Notes under the pieces: generated by a model
What the model was told of the DNA's origin: nothing
Database searches by the model: none
What the model saw: only the letters and a program-made list of their open reading frames with translations
Made by a program: the position numbers and the translations under genes
Source of the DNA: Aurifilum marmelostoma
Lineage: Eukaryota; Ascomycota; Sordariomycetes; Diaporthales; Cryphonectriaceae
Assembly: GCA_027559495.1 (NCBI GenBank)
Contig: JAMXSV010000017.1
Location: 1,302,001-1,366,000, forward strand
Length of the DNA stretch: 64,000 nt
Direction: 5' to 3'
In this document: one piece after another, positions 45,601 through 57,009 of the stretch
Layout of the letters: each line of letters starts with the position of its first letter
Numbering within the stretch: the stretch's first letter is position 1

Positions 45601-46937
45601 CCTTACCTATCTTATCGTGCCTTCATTCTCTCGCTTTTCCTAAATATACAGCAGTCCCCCCCCTCCCAAAACGCTTTATGCTGTCTGTCTTGGTATTCTG
45701 ATTGTCCCATTTTCCTGAGCTGTGTCATTAGAATTACTCGTGATCAATTATCTTGTCAATAATCTTGACAAAGATAGAACTTCCCATCGTCCATTTAGCT
45801 TACCCTGGCACCTGGAGGCCAGCAGAGGACACGCTGATCCAAGAATCTGGGCAGGAAGGCAGACAAGCGCTACCAGTCACCCAACCCAACCCAACCCGCC
45901 GCAGACCCAGCAGCCCGCAAATCGTTACAGCGTTTGGTCCAGGCCCACACCTGCCGCTAATACGACGAGATCGAGATCTGCCGCGGAAATCCCCAAAGCA
46001 AATCCTGCCTTGTCTGCTTCGACCTGGCTGCTAGCAAAAACGCGACTCTTCCCTCTCTTTACTTTCTGCTGTTTCGCGATCTCTCGAGAGCTGCAAGTCT
46101 TCTTCCTCTTTGCTTCCAAGGTCACGAGAATCGATATAGACACAAGAGAACCGGTATACAGCCTTGGGATACAAGCATACTCATTCGTAAGTCATGACAC
46201 TCCACACAGACTGACGCCGACAACCCTCTTTCTGCCTACCTCTTGGGTGCTCGCATCTTACCTCGTCAACCCCCCCCCTAATCCAGCAGTGTGCCAAGTC
46301 TCTCTCGCTTGTCTCAAGGTGCCCAATGGTGCCTGGCTTGCCTGCCACAGTTTCTGGTCACGAGCGCTTCTGATGAGCAGATGATTGGGACTGGAGGGGA
46401 CAGTATACATGATGGCAGACTCTAGTGATTCGCATCAGCTTGCCATGGATCATTATGTCGCAACTCACTAAAGTGCGCCGTTGTGATCGCCGCTGTGTTG
46501 CTGGGTCGCTCACTGGCTAGACGGTACTTTGGAGGCTAATACACCGACTTTCCAGCGCCCTCTCAAACACCCCCCGAAGCTACTTGAACTCACCAGACCC
46601 GGGGCCCTCAGCGCCTCTTCCAACCTCAAATTCCGGCGCCCCGCTCTGCACAGCTTGTCGGCCCCGCCTCACACAACGCCCATAGCTGCTGTCTCGCACG
46701 CAGACACCTCCTCCAGCAACCCGATATTCAATAGTCTATTTGATTTCCGACCCTGACTAGCGCTCTACGCCACCTGCTGATTGCCTGCCCACTGGACAAC
46801 TTCGAGGCAGCCCTCCCACGCATTTCCTGGCCTAGTTACCCCGCCGACTTGAACCCATACCACCTTCCGAACGAGCTTGAGCCGCTCTAGCAACCTCCTC
46901 TCGCCGCATCCTCCGAACAATTCCAATCACCTTCATC
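42690..46937. other. 4.2-kb spacer between phosphorylase and HOG1 genes
   Basis: No gene supported. The 212-codon frame at 43150 starts from TTG and the 220-codon frame at 45722 from GTG; neither has a recognisable domain. G/C tracts lie at 43952-43960, 44787-44800 and 46270-46278. A 16-nt sequence is repeated at 42970-42985 and 46540-46555. From about 45700 the plus strand looks like a long HOG1 promoter and leader, and GGCTAATACACC...TTTCCAG at 46535-46555 could be the branch site and acceptor of a leader intron. Confidence 0.5.
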
Positions 46938-48205
46938 ATGGCCGAATTTGTGCGAGCCCAGATCTTCGGGACCACCTTCGAGATTACCTCGAGGTACTCA
47001 GACCTCCAGCCTGTCGGCATGGGGGCCTTTGGTCTGGTCTGCTCGGCTAGAGACCAGCTCACCAACCAGAATGTTGCCATCAAGAAGATCATGAAGCCCT
47101 TCAGCACCCCCGTCCTGGCCAAAAGAACCTACCGCGAGCTGAAGCTGCTCAAGCACCTCAGACACGAGAACATCATCTCGCTCAGCGACATCTTCATTTC
47201 GCCGCTGGAGGACATCTACTTTGTCACGGAACTGCTCGGCACCGATCTGCACCGCTTACTTACCTCCAGACCTCTTGAGAAGCAGTTCATCCAGTATTTT
47301 CTCTACCAGATCATGCGTGGCTTGAAATACGTCCATTCTGCTGGTGTCGTGCACCGTGACCTGAAGCCCAGCAACATTCTCGTCAACGAGAACTGCGATC
47401 TCAAGATTTGCGACTTCGGCCTGGCTCGTATCCAGGATCCTCAAATGACCGGTTACGTCTCGACCAGGTACTACCGTGCTCCCGAGATCATGCTCACGTG
47501 GCAAAAGTACGACGTGGAGGTCGATATCTGGAGTGCAGGCTGCATCTTCGCCGAGATGCTTGAGGGCAAGCCTCTCTTCCCTGGCAAGGATCACGTCAAC
47601 CAGTTCTCTATCATCACTGAGCTCCTTGGAACTCCACCCGATGATGTTATCAACACGATTGCGAGCGAAAACGTGAGTCTGGCATACCTGGAAAGAACTA
47701 GTGCTGGTTCGCATTGCTTACTCTGTCGCAGACTCTGAGATTCGTGAAGTCTCTGCCCAAGCGGGAGCGGCAACCTCTCGCGAGCAAGTTCAAGAATGCT
47801 GATGAGCAAGGTCTGTACCGACTACCCCGGCCATGCTGAACCTGTGCCATGCTGACCAGAAGTAGCGGTCGATCTGCTGGAGCGTATGCTGGTCTTCGAC
47901 CCAAAGAAGCGGATAACGGCCTCCGATGCACTTGCGCACGAGTACCTCGCCCCCTACCACGACCCGACGGACGAGCCTGTTGCCGAGGAGAAATTCGACT
48001 GGAGCTTCAACGATGCTGATCTCCCTGTAGACACATGGAAGATCATGATGTGAGTGACCATAGATGTCATGCCTCCACTCAGCTCTGCCCGACCAGCCAA
48101 AACTAATTAGATTGCGAAACTAGGTACTCAGAGATCCTTGACTACCACAATGTGGACGCGAGCGGTGCTACAGCAGCTGCCATGGAAGAGTTCAATGGCC
48201 AATAA
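46938..48205 (+). CDS. hog1: HOG1/OS-2 stress-activated MAP kinase
   Basis: Four exons: 46938-47672, 47732-47810, 47866-48049 and 48124-48205 (introns 47673-47731, 47811-47865, 48050-48123), giving 359 aa, the normal size. The start MAEFVRAQIFGTTFEITSRY is nearly invariant in fungal Hog1. Kinase motifs: GMGAFG loop, AIKKI lysine, HRDLKPSN catalytic loop, DFGLAR, and activation-loop TGY (in QMTGYVSTRYYRAPE), the Hog1/p38 type. The common-docking acidic segment is HDPTDEPVAEEKFDW. It carries the hyperosmotic, oxidative and fungicide (phenylpyrrole/dicarboximide) response from the Pbs2 kinase to the nucleus. Complete. It converges on AVL9 1.3 kb away. Confidence 0.96.
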
Positions 48206-49484
48206 TAGAGACCTGACTAGTCGAGGAGGATTAGAGGCGTTTTGGGAGCTACTTAGTGGCACACACAACACCCGGGCGATGACATTCACCATTGATACCA
48301 GAAAGAAAGATTTAAGGGCAGGTGTACATTGGCAGCCTGATGAACGCAAGAAGAGAAATACACGATTGAATGCATCACAGGTGCAAGAACATTCTTTGTG
48401 GACTGCGCAGATGCATTGAGGGTCTGGCAGAGCTTTTTAGCCCAGATCACATGGTTGCGGCAGCCCATATTTTCCTTGCCGGTTTGTTTCACGCAAGGTT
48501 CAAAAGAAAGAAGCAAGAACAAAGATGCAGAAGAGAAGGGGACCCGCCCAGTCGCAACAGCATACACTTTCAACACAAGAGGTACGGCGTTTTGCCCACA
48601 ACAAGAAGAGGCGGGAAGTTTTCACACTTGCAATGAGCCCAGTGACTGGATAAGAAGAGTAATGGAGTGTGGAGTGAGCCAACAATCTGGTCTTTCGACT
48701 GCATACAAGACTTGCAGACAGTCTCGTCTAGCGCATCAATGCTCTGTGTGTGTGGGAGTGGACAAGGCCCGGGGGGGGGGGGGTTGTACAGAATAGAAAG
48801 ATCTTGGATTTGTTGATAGGCTTTCGGAGTACTGTTTGGCAGGGCGTACAAAGTAAAGCTCGACAGATGGGGGTTTTTCTTTTCTTCTTTTTCTCCAACT
48901 ATTACGTTCTCTCTCTCTTTGTGTCTCTAGAAATAAATCATTGCGACTGGGAAAGAGGGCGGGTTGGAGGAAGAAGTCTGATGGATAGACTTGGTAGTCA
49001 ACCGATGCTCTCAGGGCTGTCCTCTTGCATTAATGATTTTCATGAGATTTAGTCTTGTATTTCTGCCGTCAATGCGGCCCTTTGAACCAATTTGCGATAC
49101 CGCTCCGTGTGCTATGCTTTTTCTGTGGTATATATATGTATATATTTTTTTACTGAAAAGCCCTTCATCTTGGAAGCCATGCCCGGTTTGCCTCACCCTG
49201 CAAACCCTCCTCCGGGGCGACGCTGCTTTACGGATCGATGCAAGCAATTTTCCGTCGACTCATGCTTTCTGTCTGTTTCTGCATTCAATGCTGCGCGGAG
49301 AAAACGTCCTTCACGCCCTTGTTTTCTCAACCCTTCTCGCATGTCGCTTGGTCTGCTGCGCAGTGCTCACGCTCGACATCTTCGTCTTCTTCTCGCCGCC
49401 CAAGGAGAGAGAAGGGAGCAGCATCTTCTTTCTCGGTCCTCGGGTCATCACCCGCCTGCTACCCGCCAATGAGCGGTCAGCATT
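48206..49484. other. Intergenic between convergent HOG1 and AVL9 genes
   Basis: No gene seen. Contains a run of thirteen G at 48771-48783 and a short AT-rich stretch (TATATATGTATATATTTTTTT) at 49130-49150. Both flanking genes end here, so it is 3' UTR and terminator sequence. Confidence 0.55.
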
Positions 49485-51945
49485 CTACGCCAGCTTGTGC
49501 TCGTGAGACACAGTCGGCGAGAGCTCATTATTCCAGACGCCGTTCTCGTGCTGCATGAAGTCGAGCCTCGGCTTGGCGGGCGTCTGCTCGGGCGAAGAAG
49601 AGATGGTGCCGCCCTCGGAGCCGAGGATGCTCTCGCTGTACGAATTGTGCGTCTCATGCCTCGATAGCTCCTCGGGCGACGACGACGACGACGACAACGA
49701 GGCTACCGCCGCCACTGCAGCCCTGTCGCTGCCGAGGCCGCGGAAGATGGACGATGAGGTCGACATGCGCGGGCTCTTGGGCTCCGAGCTCGAGCGCAGC
49801 GACGTGGGGGTGCTGCTCCCGTCCTTCTTGCTCTTGCTCCGGCCGAGGCTGATGCCCCAGCCGCTAGAACCGCCGCCGCCGCTGCTGCTCCCGTTGCTGA
49901 TTCCAGACGACCGTGAGCCCGCCAGCGCCTTGCGCTTTTCGCCCGCCCAGGAAGTCCAGCTGCTTAGGTACGACTGCTGCGCGCCGCTGCCGTTCTTGAC
50001 GGAGGGGCTGGCGGGTTCAGAGCTCAGAGACAACCTGTTCTCCTCTGCCTTTTTCCGCTGGGCCTCCCGATAGCTCTCGAGTTCCGAATAGAACTTGTTG
50101 ATGACGGATCCGCCCTTCTCCCTCGCCGCGGCCCAGTTCCTGGCAGCTGCCTCCCTGCCCTGCGCGATCTTCTCGTCGAGGTGCAGATCCTGCACCTGTT
50201 GAGACACACGCCTCGACACGTCGTCTATGCTCAGGCCTCCGGCGCAGAGGTGTCTGGGCTCGACAATGTCAAAGAGGTGGTTGTCCGTCTTGCTGTTCCA
50301 GATGCGGTAGTTCTCGGTCTTTGTCCAGACCTCCACCCAATCCATGTTGAAATCTGAGGCCGGATCACCCTCCACGTGCGGCAGCAGCATCTTTGGGTTG
50401 TTGGCGTGCTTGACCATGAAGTTGTGGTACTTGACAGACGCCAGCAGCGCGTTCATATAGTCCTCAAACTGCAGGCGAATGAATTCCTCGCTCCCCATGA
50501 AGCCCATCGTCTTTGGTCGGCTCGGGTTGGCCTCATCCCAGGTCTCGTTCACGGTCTGGGTGATGAAGTCGATCCAGCGCCTATCGGGGGTAGAGAGCTG
50601 TAATGCTTGTTTGAGAGATGGCGACGTAATATTAACGAAGTCTTCGTCCAGGTTGATGAGTATATCGCTATACCTGTCTTTCTGCTGAAGCAGGAGCGAG
50701 TTCGTGCTCCCGACGATATATGACTTTGTGCCGACATCTGCTAGTAGATCGAGCTGTTGCAACGGCGTATACGGGCCAAATAAACTCCCCTGCGCGTTCC
50801 TCTGTCAGCTATAGGCCTCACACCCATTGAGAGAAGATGAGGAGCAAACCTTTCCGAATATTTGAAGGGGAAGGCCCATGTAAGCCTGTAACGACCTCCG
50901 ATCGCTGGTCCGTAAATTAGTAGGCACGGTCAGCTGCTTCTCATAGCTGTTCAACTCTGGATCCGCGCAATCTTGGAGTTTCTGGATGAGACCGGGAATC
51001 AACGATATTAATGAGAACTGCATCATGCAGAGTCGCTCGCAGCGAGAGCCAAAGAACAGCATCTGTTAGTGGCAGGCACGCGTCAGTCTGACCTGGTACG
51101 AACAGATAGTCACATAGCACTTGTGGAAGCATGCGGTCCACATTACCTTTGGCTGGAGCAGGCAGCACTTCAAGAGGACTAGAGTCTGCCACCGGAACTC
51201 ATGGATCATCTCCCTCAAACTCATGCCCAGGTAGGCATCCCGACTGTCCTCTCCAGTAAGCAGGCCTCGCTCTTTCTCGTCGGCCAAGCTTTCTTGGAAT
51301 CTCCGCAGGATCTCCGTCTCGGTGAATTCCCGCTGGTCGAACCAAGCGTGCGTCACGACGCTCAGCCGCTCCTTCAGCGTCCCAAAACTCTGGGGGTTGT
51401 CGGCAATGACGACTACTGCCTTTTGTACGGTCGACCGTGTCACCTCTGGAGGTCGGTGCAGGAGCTGCGACGCGTCCATCTGCCTGGTACAAGCTATCCC
51501 GAAGAGAGAAGTCGCCGGCTCGGTCTCCGTCGCAGGCCGCAGGAGTGTAAAGTAGGAGAAGTCCTCGGTCGCCCTGTCGAGAGGCAAAGTCAGTCTGGGA
51601 TGTTTTCCTCCTGTGGCGGTGGGGTCACGCACACTGCTAGAGCAGTCATGACCGAGAAGGAAGAAAGAAGACAATCGACTGCGCCTGGGTGGGAGATTCG
51701 TGTGAGACTCACGCGTGCGCACCATCGCTGAGGGCCATGAACGGCAGCAGAGACCATCCATAGTCCACAGCAGGATCCGAACCCTCGGCTGTGCCAAACC
51801 ACGACTCGACCTCCGGCCCTCTCTGGTGGTGGAAGTCAATGACCGAGACCAAGGGTATGAAGGTGCCCCTGGCGGCGCTCCCGGGCGTGGATGTGCCTGA
51901 GCCTGCGCGCGGCGTTCCGTCGCCGGTTGGTGTGGGCGTGTCCAT
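49485..51945 (-). CDS. avl9: AVL9, late secretory pathway protein (DENN-like)
   Basis: Four exons on the minus strand: 51945-51713, 51573-51147, 51062-50850 and 50789-49485 (introns 51712-51574, 51146-51063, 50849-50790), giving 725 aa. The N-terminal Avl9 domain is visible from FIPLVSVIDFHHQRGPEVES, WSLLPFMALSDGAH, FSYFTLL and LFGIACTRQ through FFGSRCERLCMMQFSLISLI, LPLQIFGK and SLFGPYTPLQQLDLL. The C-terminal third is disordered and Ser-rich (SSGISNGSSSGGGGSSG, SLSSSSSSPEEL). In yeast Avl9 works in exit of exocytic cargo from the late Golgi and resembles DENN-domain Rab regulators. Intron 3 uses a GTTTGC donor, less usual than the others. The 5' exon start at 51945 is the only ATG that gives the domain. 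Confidence 0.9.
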
Positions 51946-53633
51946 TGTTGCTGGTGCTCCGGGGCCCTCTGCCCGCCCCTACCTCCTGCCCCCTACCAAG
52001 AAGACTGCGATGCGACGGGCGCGATGTGTTGCACTCCCATCGGGAGCCTCGAGACGGCTAAAAAGTAGGAGAAAGGACTCGCGAAGACGTCCCGGTGTCG
52101 CAGCAGCGTGGAGGGAGGAACGGACGGACAGCCGTTCTCGCAGATCGTTCACCGAGAGATCGTCAGACAGCCATGGGGTCTCAAGACGGGTTCTTCTTGG
52201 TCGGCTCGATTGGCAATGACTCGAGAGCGATGGAGGACGATGGTTGAAGGTTGGTGGTCGGAGGATGCTCGCGGCAGAGGCTACCGAGAATTGAAGGTCG
52301 GAGACTCGGAGTGCTTTCGTGAATAGCTCAAAGATGTGGTGGTGACCGTGCGACGATCCACACCGAGAGTCTCACGTCGAGAGGAGGACGAGGGAGAACG
52401 TGGGTCCCCGCTTCGCTGGGGCCGAGATGAGATGAAGATGGAGCAGTGCAATGCGCTGCGACTCGTCGTCAACGAGAAAGAGAGAAATTCTGGGGTTCTC
52501 TTTCTGAGGCGCACGCACGTCACAACTCGTGAGCCGAGGGCCAGCCCTCTCCTCGTCTCGCTCTCTCTTTCCCTCCGGCTGGGGTCTTGTGGAGGAGGGA
52601 GGAAAAGGCGGGCAGCCGAGAAAGGTCAGCGGCGCGCAGGTATCTAATCCGCCCCAGCGGAGCGAGCGTCGTCGTGGTGGAGCGGTTGAGATGTTCAAAA
52701 TCCAAGTCGCAGTCGAGGTCGCATCCGAGACTTTTCTGTTTGCTTCCTCGTGTGAGGAATGAAGTGACGTCTGTGGAGTCGATCAGATCAGATGGAGAGA
52801 AGAATACCACCGCCGCCGCCACAAGACAGTCTAATATGGAATAGAGCCGGCCTATGTATGATACTGTAGCTAGCGATGAGGGGGGAACGGAGGAGGGGTG
52901 ATTTGTGGCTGCAGGTCAGAAAACGGTGGCCGCCCCCCTCTCTTGGTTTGACTAGTATGTCAATTGGGCGTTGACCACCATCGTCACATACATAGTGAGC
53001 TTTTCGATGAGCAGTCGAAACTGGAGACGAGAACGGACCCTAGAAATTGAATCGTCGTCCGAACTATAGTAGTAGTCGTCGTAGTAGTACCAAGTAGCAG
53101 CGATAAAGACATTGGATAGTATAGGTAGTATTGTGTAAATACCCGCTGTGGTAGATCCAAGCACAATACTACTGCGATCGCTACCTGCGATGTGCCCAAA
53201 ATGGTAGGCGGTAGTGGTAGTGTCAGTGAGGTTTTACACCGGCCCCAGGCCCTAAAGTACAGCAGGACCACTAGCTGTCAGTGGCCTCTGAGTAGTTAGC
53301 CAAGCCCTGTTCTGCTTGCCTATAATTCAAACACGCCCCAATCAGCACATATGCATGAATACACATGTACACACACATCGTGCTCATAAAACTTGCCCAG
53401 ACATATGATAGTCAACTTTCAGCCTTTTTTTCTTCTTCTTCCAGCTTGGCTCCTGTACCTCGCCGTGTGGACTTGACTAAGCTTGACGAGAGAGCGTTGC
53501 AAGGAATGGTCAATAATCTCCTCCTTATCTCCCTCCTGACATGTTTTTTTCTTTCTTTCCCTTCCATGCATGCTATATCAGTTTCCTCCTGATAAGTCCC
53601 TTTTGTTTTCTATCTTCTTCCCCTCTCCTCGCC
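51946..53633. other. Intergenic: AVL9 upstream region and NMA111 3' flank
   Basis: No gene supported over 1.7 kb. TAG/TCG trinucleotide repeats occur at 53065-53095. The 300 nt upstream of AVL9 are GA-rich on the plus strand (pyrimidine-rich in AVL9's sense), consistent with its leader. Confidence 0.5.
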
Positions 53634-56600
53634 TCAGACCGCAGGAAGATCATCTGGCTCGCCCGTATCGTCAGTAACGCTGGGTACGCCCTCTGCGCCC
53701 TCCCCCTCAATCTTCTTGCCCGCCTCATAGGTGACGCGCCTCCAGCCGCACTCGGCAGACAGGTCCTTGATCCACTCCACAGTCGGGAAGTAGTGCTCGT
53801 TCTTCTTCATTGTCACCACCCACGGGACGCTGTCGAACGTCACCGCCTTGAGTCGGAAGTATGTGTTGTCGGGTATCTCGATCACGGCCTGCAGGAACGA
53901 TTCGAGGTCCGGCGTGGGCTTGTTGTTGACATGCGTTATGAAGTTGGTGGGCGCCAGTCCGTACTGGTACGCAGGTGACCCGCGCGTCCGGGCCGACACG
54001 TACACCTCGCTGAACAGCTTGCTAATCTGCTGACGCACGGCGTGGTGTGGCCTGTGGAGGATGGCACCGCAGAAGCTGATTGCCCTGTCCGTCTCCACAT
54101 CGTCCGCAGCAACCGTCGGCAGTCGGACGTGAATCTCCTGGCAGTCGCGGACGACCACGGCATCCAGGAACTCGTTGTCGTACATGACGTCGAGCTCGGA
54201 TATGCGCGTGATGAGCTTGCCGTTCAGCGTCAGCAGGATATCGCCCTCGAGGAGCGCCTCCTTGGTCTCGTTGCGCTCAAAAGTCCTCTTGGTCACCATG
54301 AAGAGCTGGTGGTGCGACGTGTTCACCTTGGACACCTGCTGGATCCACTCCTCGGATACGCCCATCAGCCGAGCTTGAGACATGGCAATCGACCGGAACT
54401 CCACCGACAGCATCCGCAGATTTGGCACAATCCCCTTTTGTATCTGTGAAACCACCGGCAACAGCGTTGGTGTGGCGAGGCCGAGGTGATACTCCTCGTC
54501 CCGGTGCGACGATGGAGATCGTTCGCCGAGGTATGTGAGCCAGAGCGCCTGGACGGTCCCGTCCGGGGCGACAAGAACACCGCTGCCACACTGGCCGCTC
54601 AAGCTCGTATCTACTGTTATCGCATCGACGTTGACGGCACGGTAGCGGGGCGCCCCAGAGTTCGCGGGAATTGCGACCGCAAAGATCTCAGTGACACTGG
54701 TGGCTGTGTGGACCACGCGTCCGATGCGGTTGTACCCGATGAAGTAGGTTGACGCGCCCTGCGTGATCTCCTCGGTCGAGAGCTTTGCGCTCTGCACTGG
54801 GGCCTCAACAAGTTTTGGGTCGTACTGTATGATGGCGTAGTTCTGCAGTGGGTGCAGGAACACTACCTTGCCCTCGACGACGATCGAGTCGGCAATAGTG
54901 ATGGAAATATCACAGAGATCATCTGGGAATTATCTTGGTCAGTTTGTTGTACATGTGCGAAACGGGAAAAGCAGCAGTCGGGGCAGAGGCGCGAAAGGGA
55001 AAGAAAAAGAAAAAGAAAAAGAGAAGGGAATGGGGGAAAACAAAAACGTACAAGGCACAATAGCTCTTGAGATGACCACCAGCCCCTTGTCGGCATCAAT
55101 GACCAAGCCCATCCCCCACTTCCGATTCTTGGGAAACCCGTCCAGCTTGACAGGCATGGTACAGTTGACATGGACGAAGCTCTTGACGAGCTCAGCCACA
55201 GCCGGGTGAGAAGTATGCTCGAGCTGGATGAAGGATGCCTTTCTCGGCACAGGGGGCACCGGTGGTAGCGGGTCGGCAAGGTCGGTGAAGTCCCACAGGC
55301 CGGTCTTGTCGTTGCGCACGGCGAGCTTCATCTTGGAGGACCAGTGCCTGTCGACGTAGATGATGGTCGTGTTGAGCGTGTGCAAATCCCTAAGATGCTT
55401 GTACGTCACAACAACCCTCGCCTTGTCGGGGATGGTCTTGGCCACCTCGATGAAGGTCTCTAGGTCGGGCACCTTCCTGTGATCCAGCGTCTGGATTAAT
55501 ATGCCGTTCTCGGTGTTATCGAAACGGAATGAGCCAGTGCCTTCACAGAGATAGACGCCGCTGCAGGCCACGCCGTACAGGCGGGCCTGCTGGTACGAGA
55601 GGGTGTGGAAGCTCCCGCCAGCCACCGAGACAAAACGGTCAGGAGTGATCTCGTGCAGGTCGCCGACAGCAATCTCCACCTCGACATCCTCGCCGCCCCT
55701 CTGGAGGAGCAGCTTGACGGTCTTGCCGACGCTCGAGTCCATGATGTCACCAAGGACCGTGAACTGCGTGATGAGCTGGTCGTTCACCTTGACGAGGACG
55801 TCTCCCTCCTCGATCTTGTTGTGAGACGGGCCCTGCGGGAGGACAATCTCGGCCACCAGCATGTTGGTCTCCTTGGGGAACTGCTTGCGCATCTGCGCCT
55901 CCCACTGCGAGGACAGGCCGAGCCGCCTGCACTCGTCAAAAGGCTTCAGGAGGAACTGGCACTGTATGTCGCCTCTCGTAATGGGCTTGCCCTCCTGGAG
56001 GCACTTGAGCGCTCGCAACGGCCGGTCTAGGGGCAGGAAGTAGTCCGTCGAGGCCCCATCCGCCCGACCACCGGCCTGGAGCGCCACGGCATAGCCGTCG
56101 ATGTCGACAACTGGACTGCCAGACGAGCCTCCGCTAGCGGCAGCACTGGCCTGGTAGTAGGACGTGTTGAAATCGCTGTAGCCTTCGCCGTACTCGGGGG
56201 CATTGCGGTCCAGGCGGCTGATGACGCCGGAGAGAATGCTGAGCTTCTCACCAGCATCGTTACCGACGACGCGGATCTCGATACCGACTGTAGCAGCACA
56301 TCGGTCGTTAGCATGAGCTACAGACATATCAAATGAGAAGATAAGAAGTAGTGAAAAAAAAAGAAAGAAAAAGGAAAGAAAAGAAAAAAGAAAAAGAAGA
56401 AGAAGAAGAGAGAGAGAGAGAGAGAGAGAGCTTAGGCGAGGCTTGTCTCCAGCTTACCTTTGGCCAGGTCAGGGCGCAGGGGGAGGGCCCTGACGGGCAT
56501 GTATTTGATGGCCTTGGGGTCAAACTTGAGGATACCAAAATCGTGGACCGGGTCTCTGTACACGGGATAGGCATCCACCTCCTCATGGTTGTCGAAGATG

Positions 56601-57009
56601 CAGTAGCCCCAGAAGGGACCGGAGCCTACGACGTGCCTGTTGGTGAGGATGTAGCCGCGCTCGGCATCGACGACAAAGCCCGTGGCCTCGGAGTTGAGGG
56701 CGGGGTCGGTATCGAAGCTGCAGGTCTGGCAGAAGCGTATGGAGACGACATTGCGCACGACGCTCTCGATGGTGGCCTGCCACTCCTGGCTGTCGGGGCC
56801 GAGGGGGGGAGGGCCTGCAGGGCGGCGTCGTCGCTGAAGTCGTGCTCTCGCATGTCAAAATCCTCGGCCTCGACATCGGGGGTGTTATCGCCGGCGGACT
56901 GCTTGCCGTTCAGCGCGGAACGGAGGTGCTTTGGGGGCCGGCCGCTCTCGATCATCTCGAAGGGTGAGGGCTTGCGCTTGGCGCGTGGGGAGGTGTTGGA
57001 CCCGTTCAT
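53634..57009 (-). CDS. nma111: NMA111, nuclear HtrA-type serine protease, with frameshift in exon 1
   Basis: Three exons on the minus strand: 57009-56458, 56287-55052 and 54922-53634 (introns 56457-56288 and 55051-54923). Exon 1 changes frame at seven G (56803-56809 on the plus strand); one more base there gives a continuous 1025-aa protein through GPDSQEWQATIESVVRNVVS. The N-terminus carries a basic nuclear signal (RAKRKPSP, PPKH). The first protease domain has the full triad: His126 in TNRHVVG, Asp157 in DPVHDFGIL and Ser240 in GGSSGSPVV. PDZ modules follow, then a second protease-like domain (SGQCGSGVL near 54595) that looks degenerate, as in yeast Nma111/Ynm3, a pro-apoptotic and heat-stress protease. 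Intron 1 contains a long (AG)n tract. The start at 57009 matches the family; an in-frame extension upstream to 57405 is low complexity. Confidence 0.92.
56407..56430 (+). repeat. (AG)12 microsatellite inside NMA111 intron 1
   Basis: AG units, continuing into an AAG/AAAGAAA-rich stretch to 56353. In the gene's sense this is a (CT)n/poly-pyrimidine block filling most of the 170-nt intron. Confidence 0.75.

Noticed and set aside
45722..46384. 220-codon frame upstream of HOG1
   Set aside because: Starts from GTG rather than ATG and has no recognisable domain; lies in the probable HOG1 promoter/leader.
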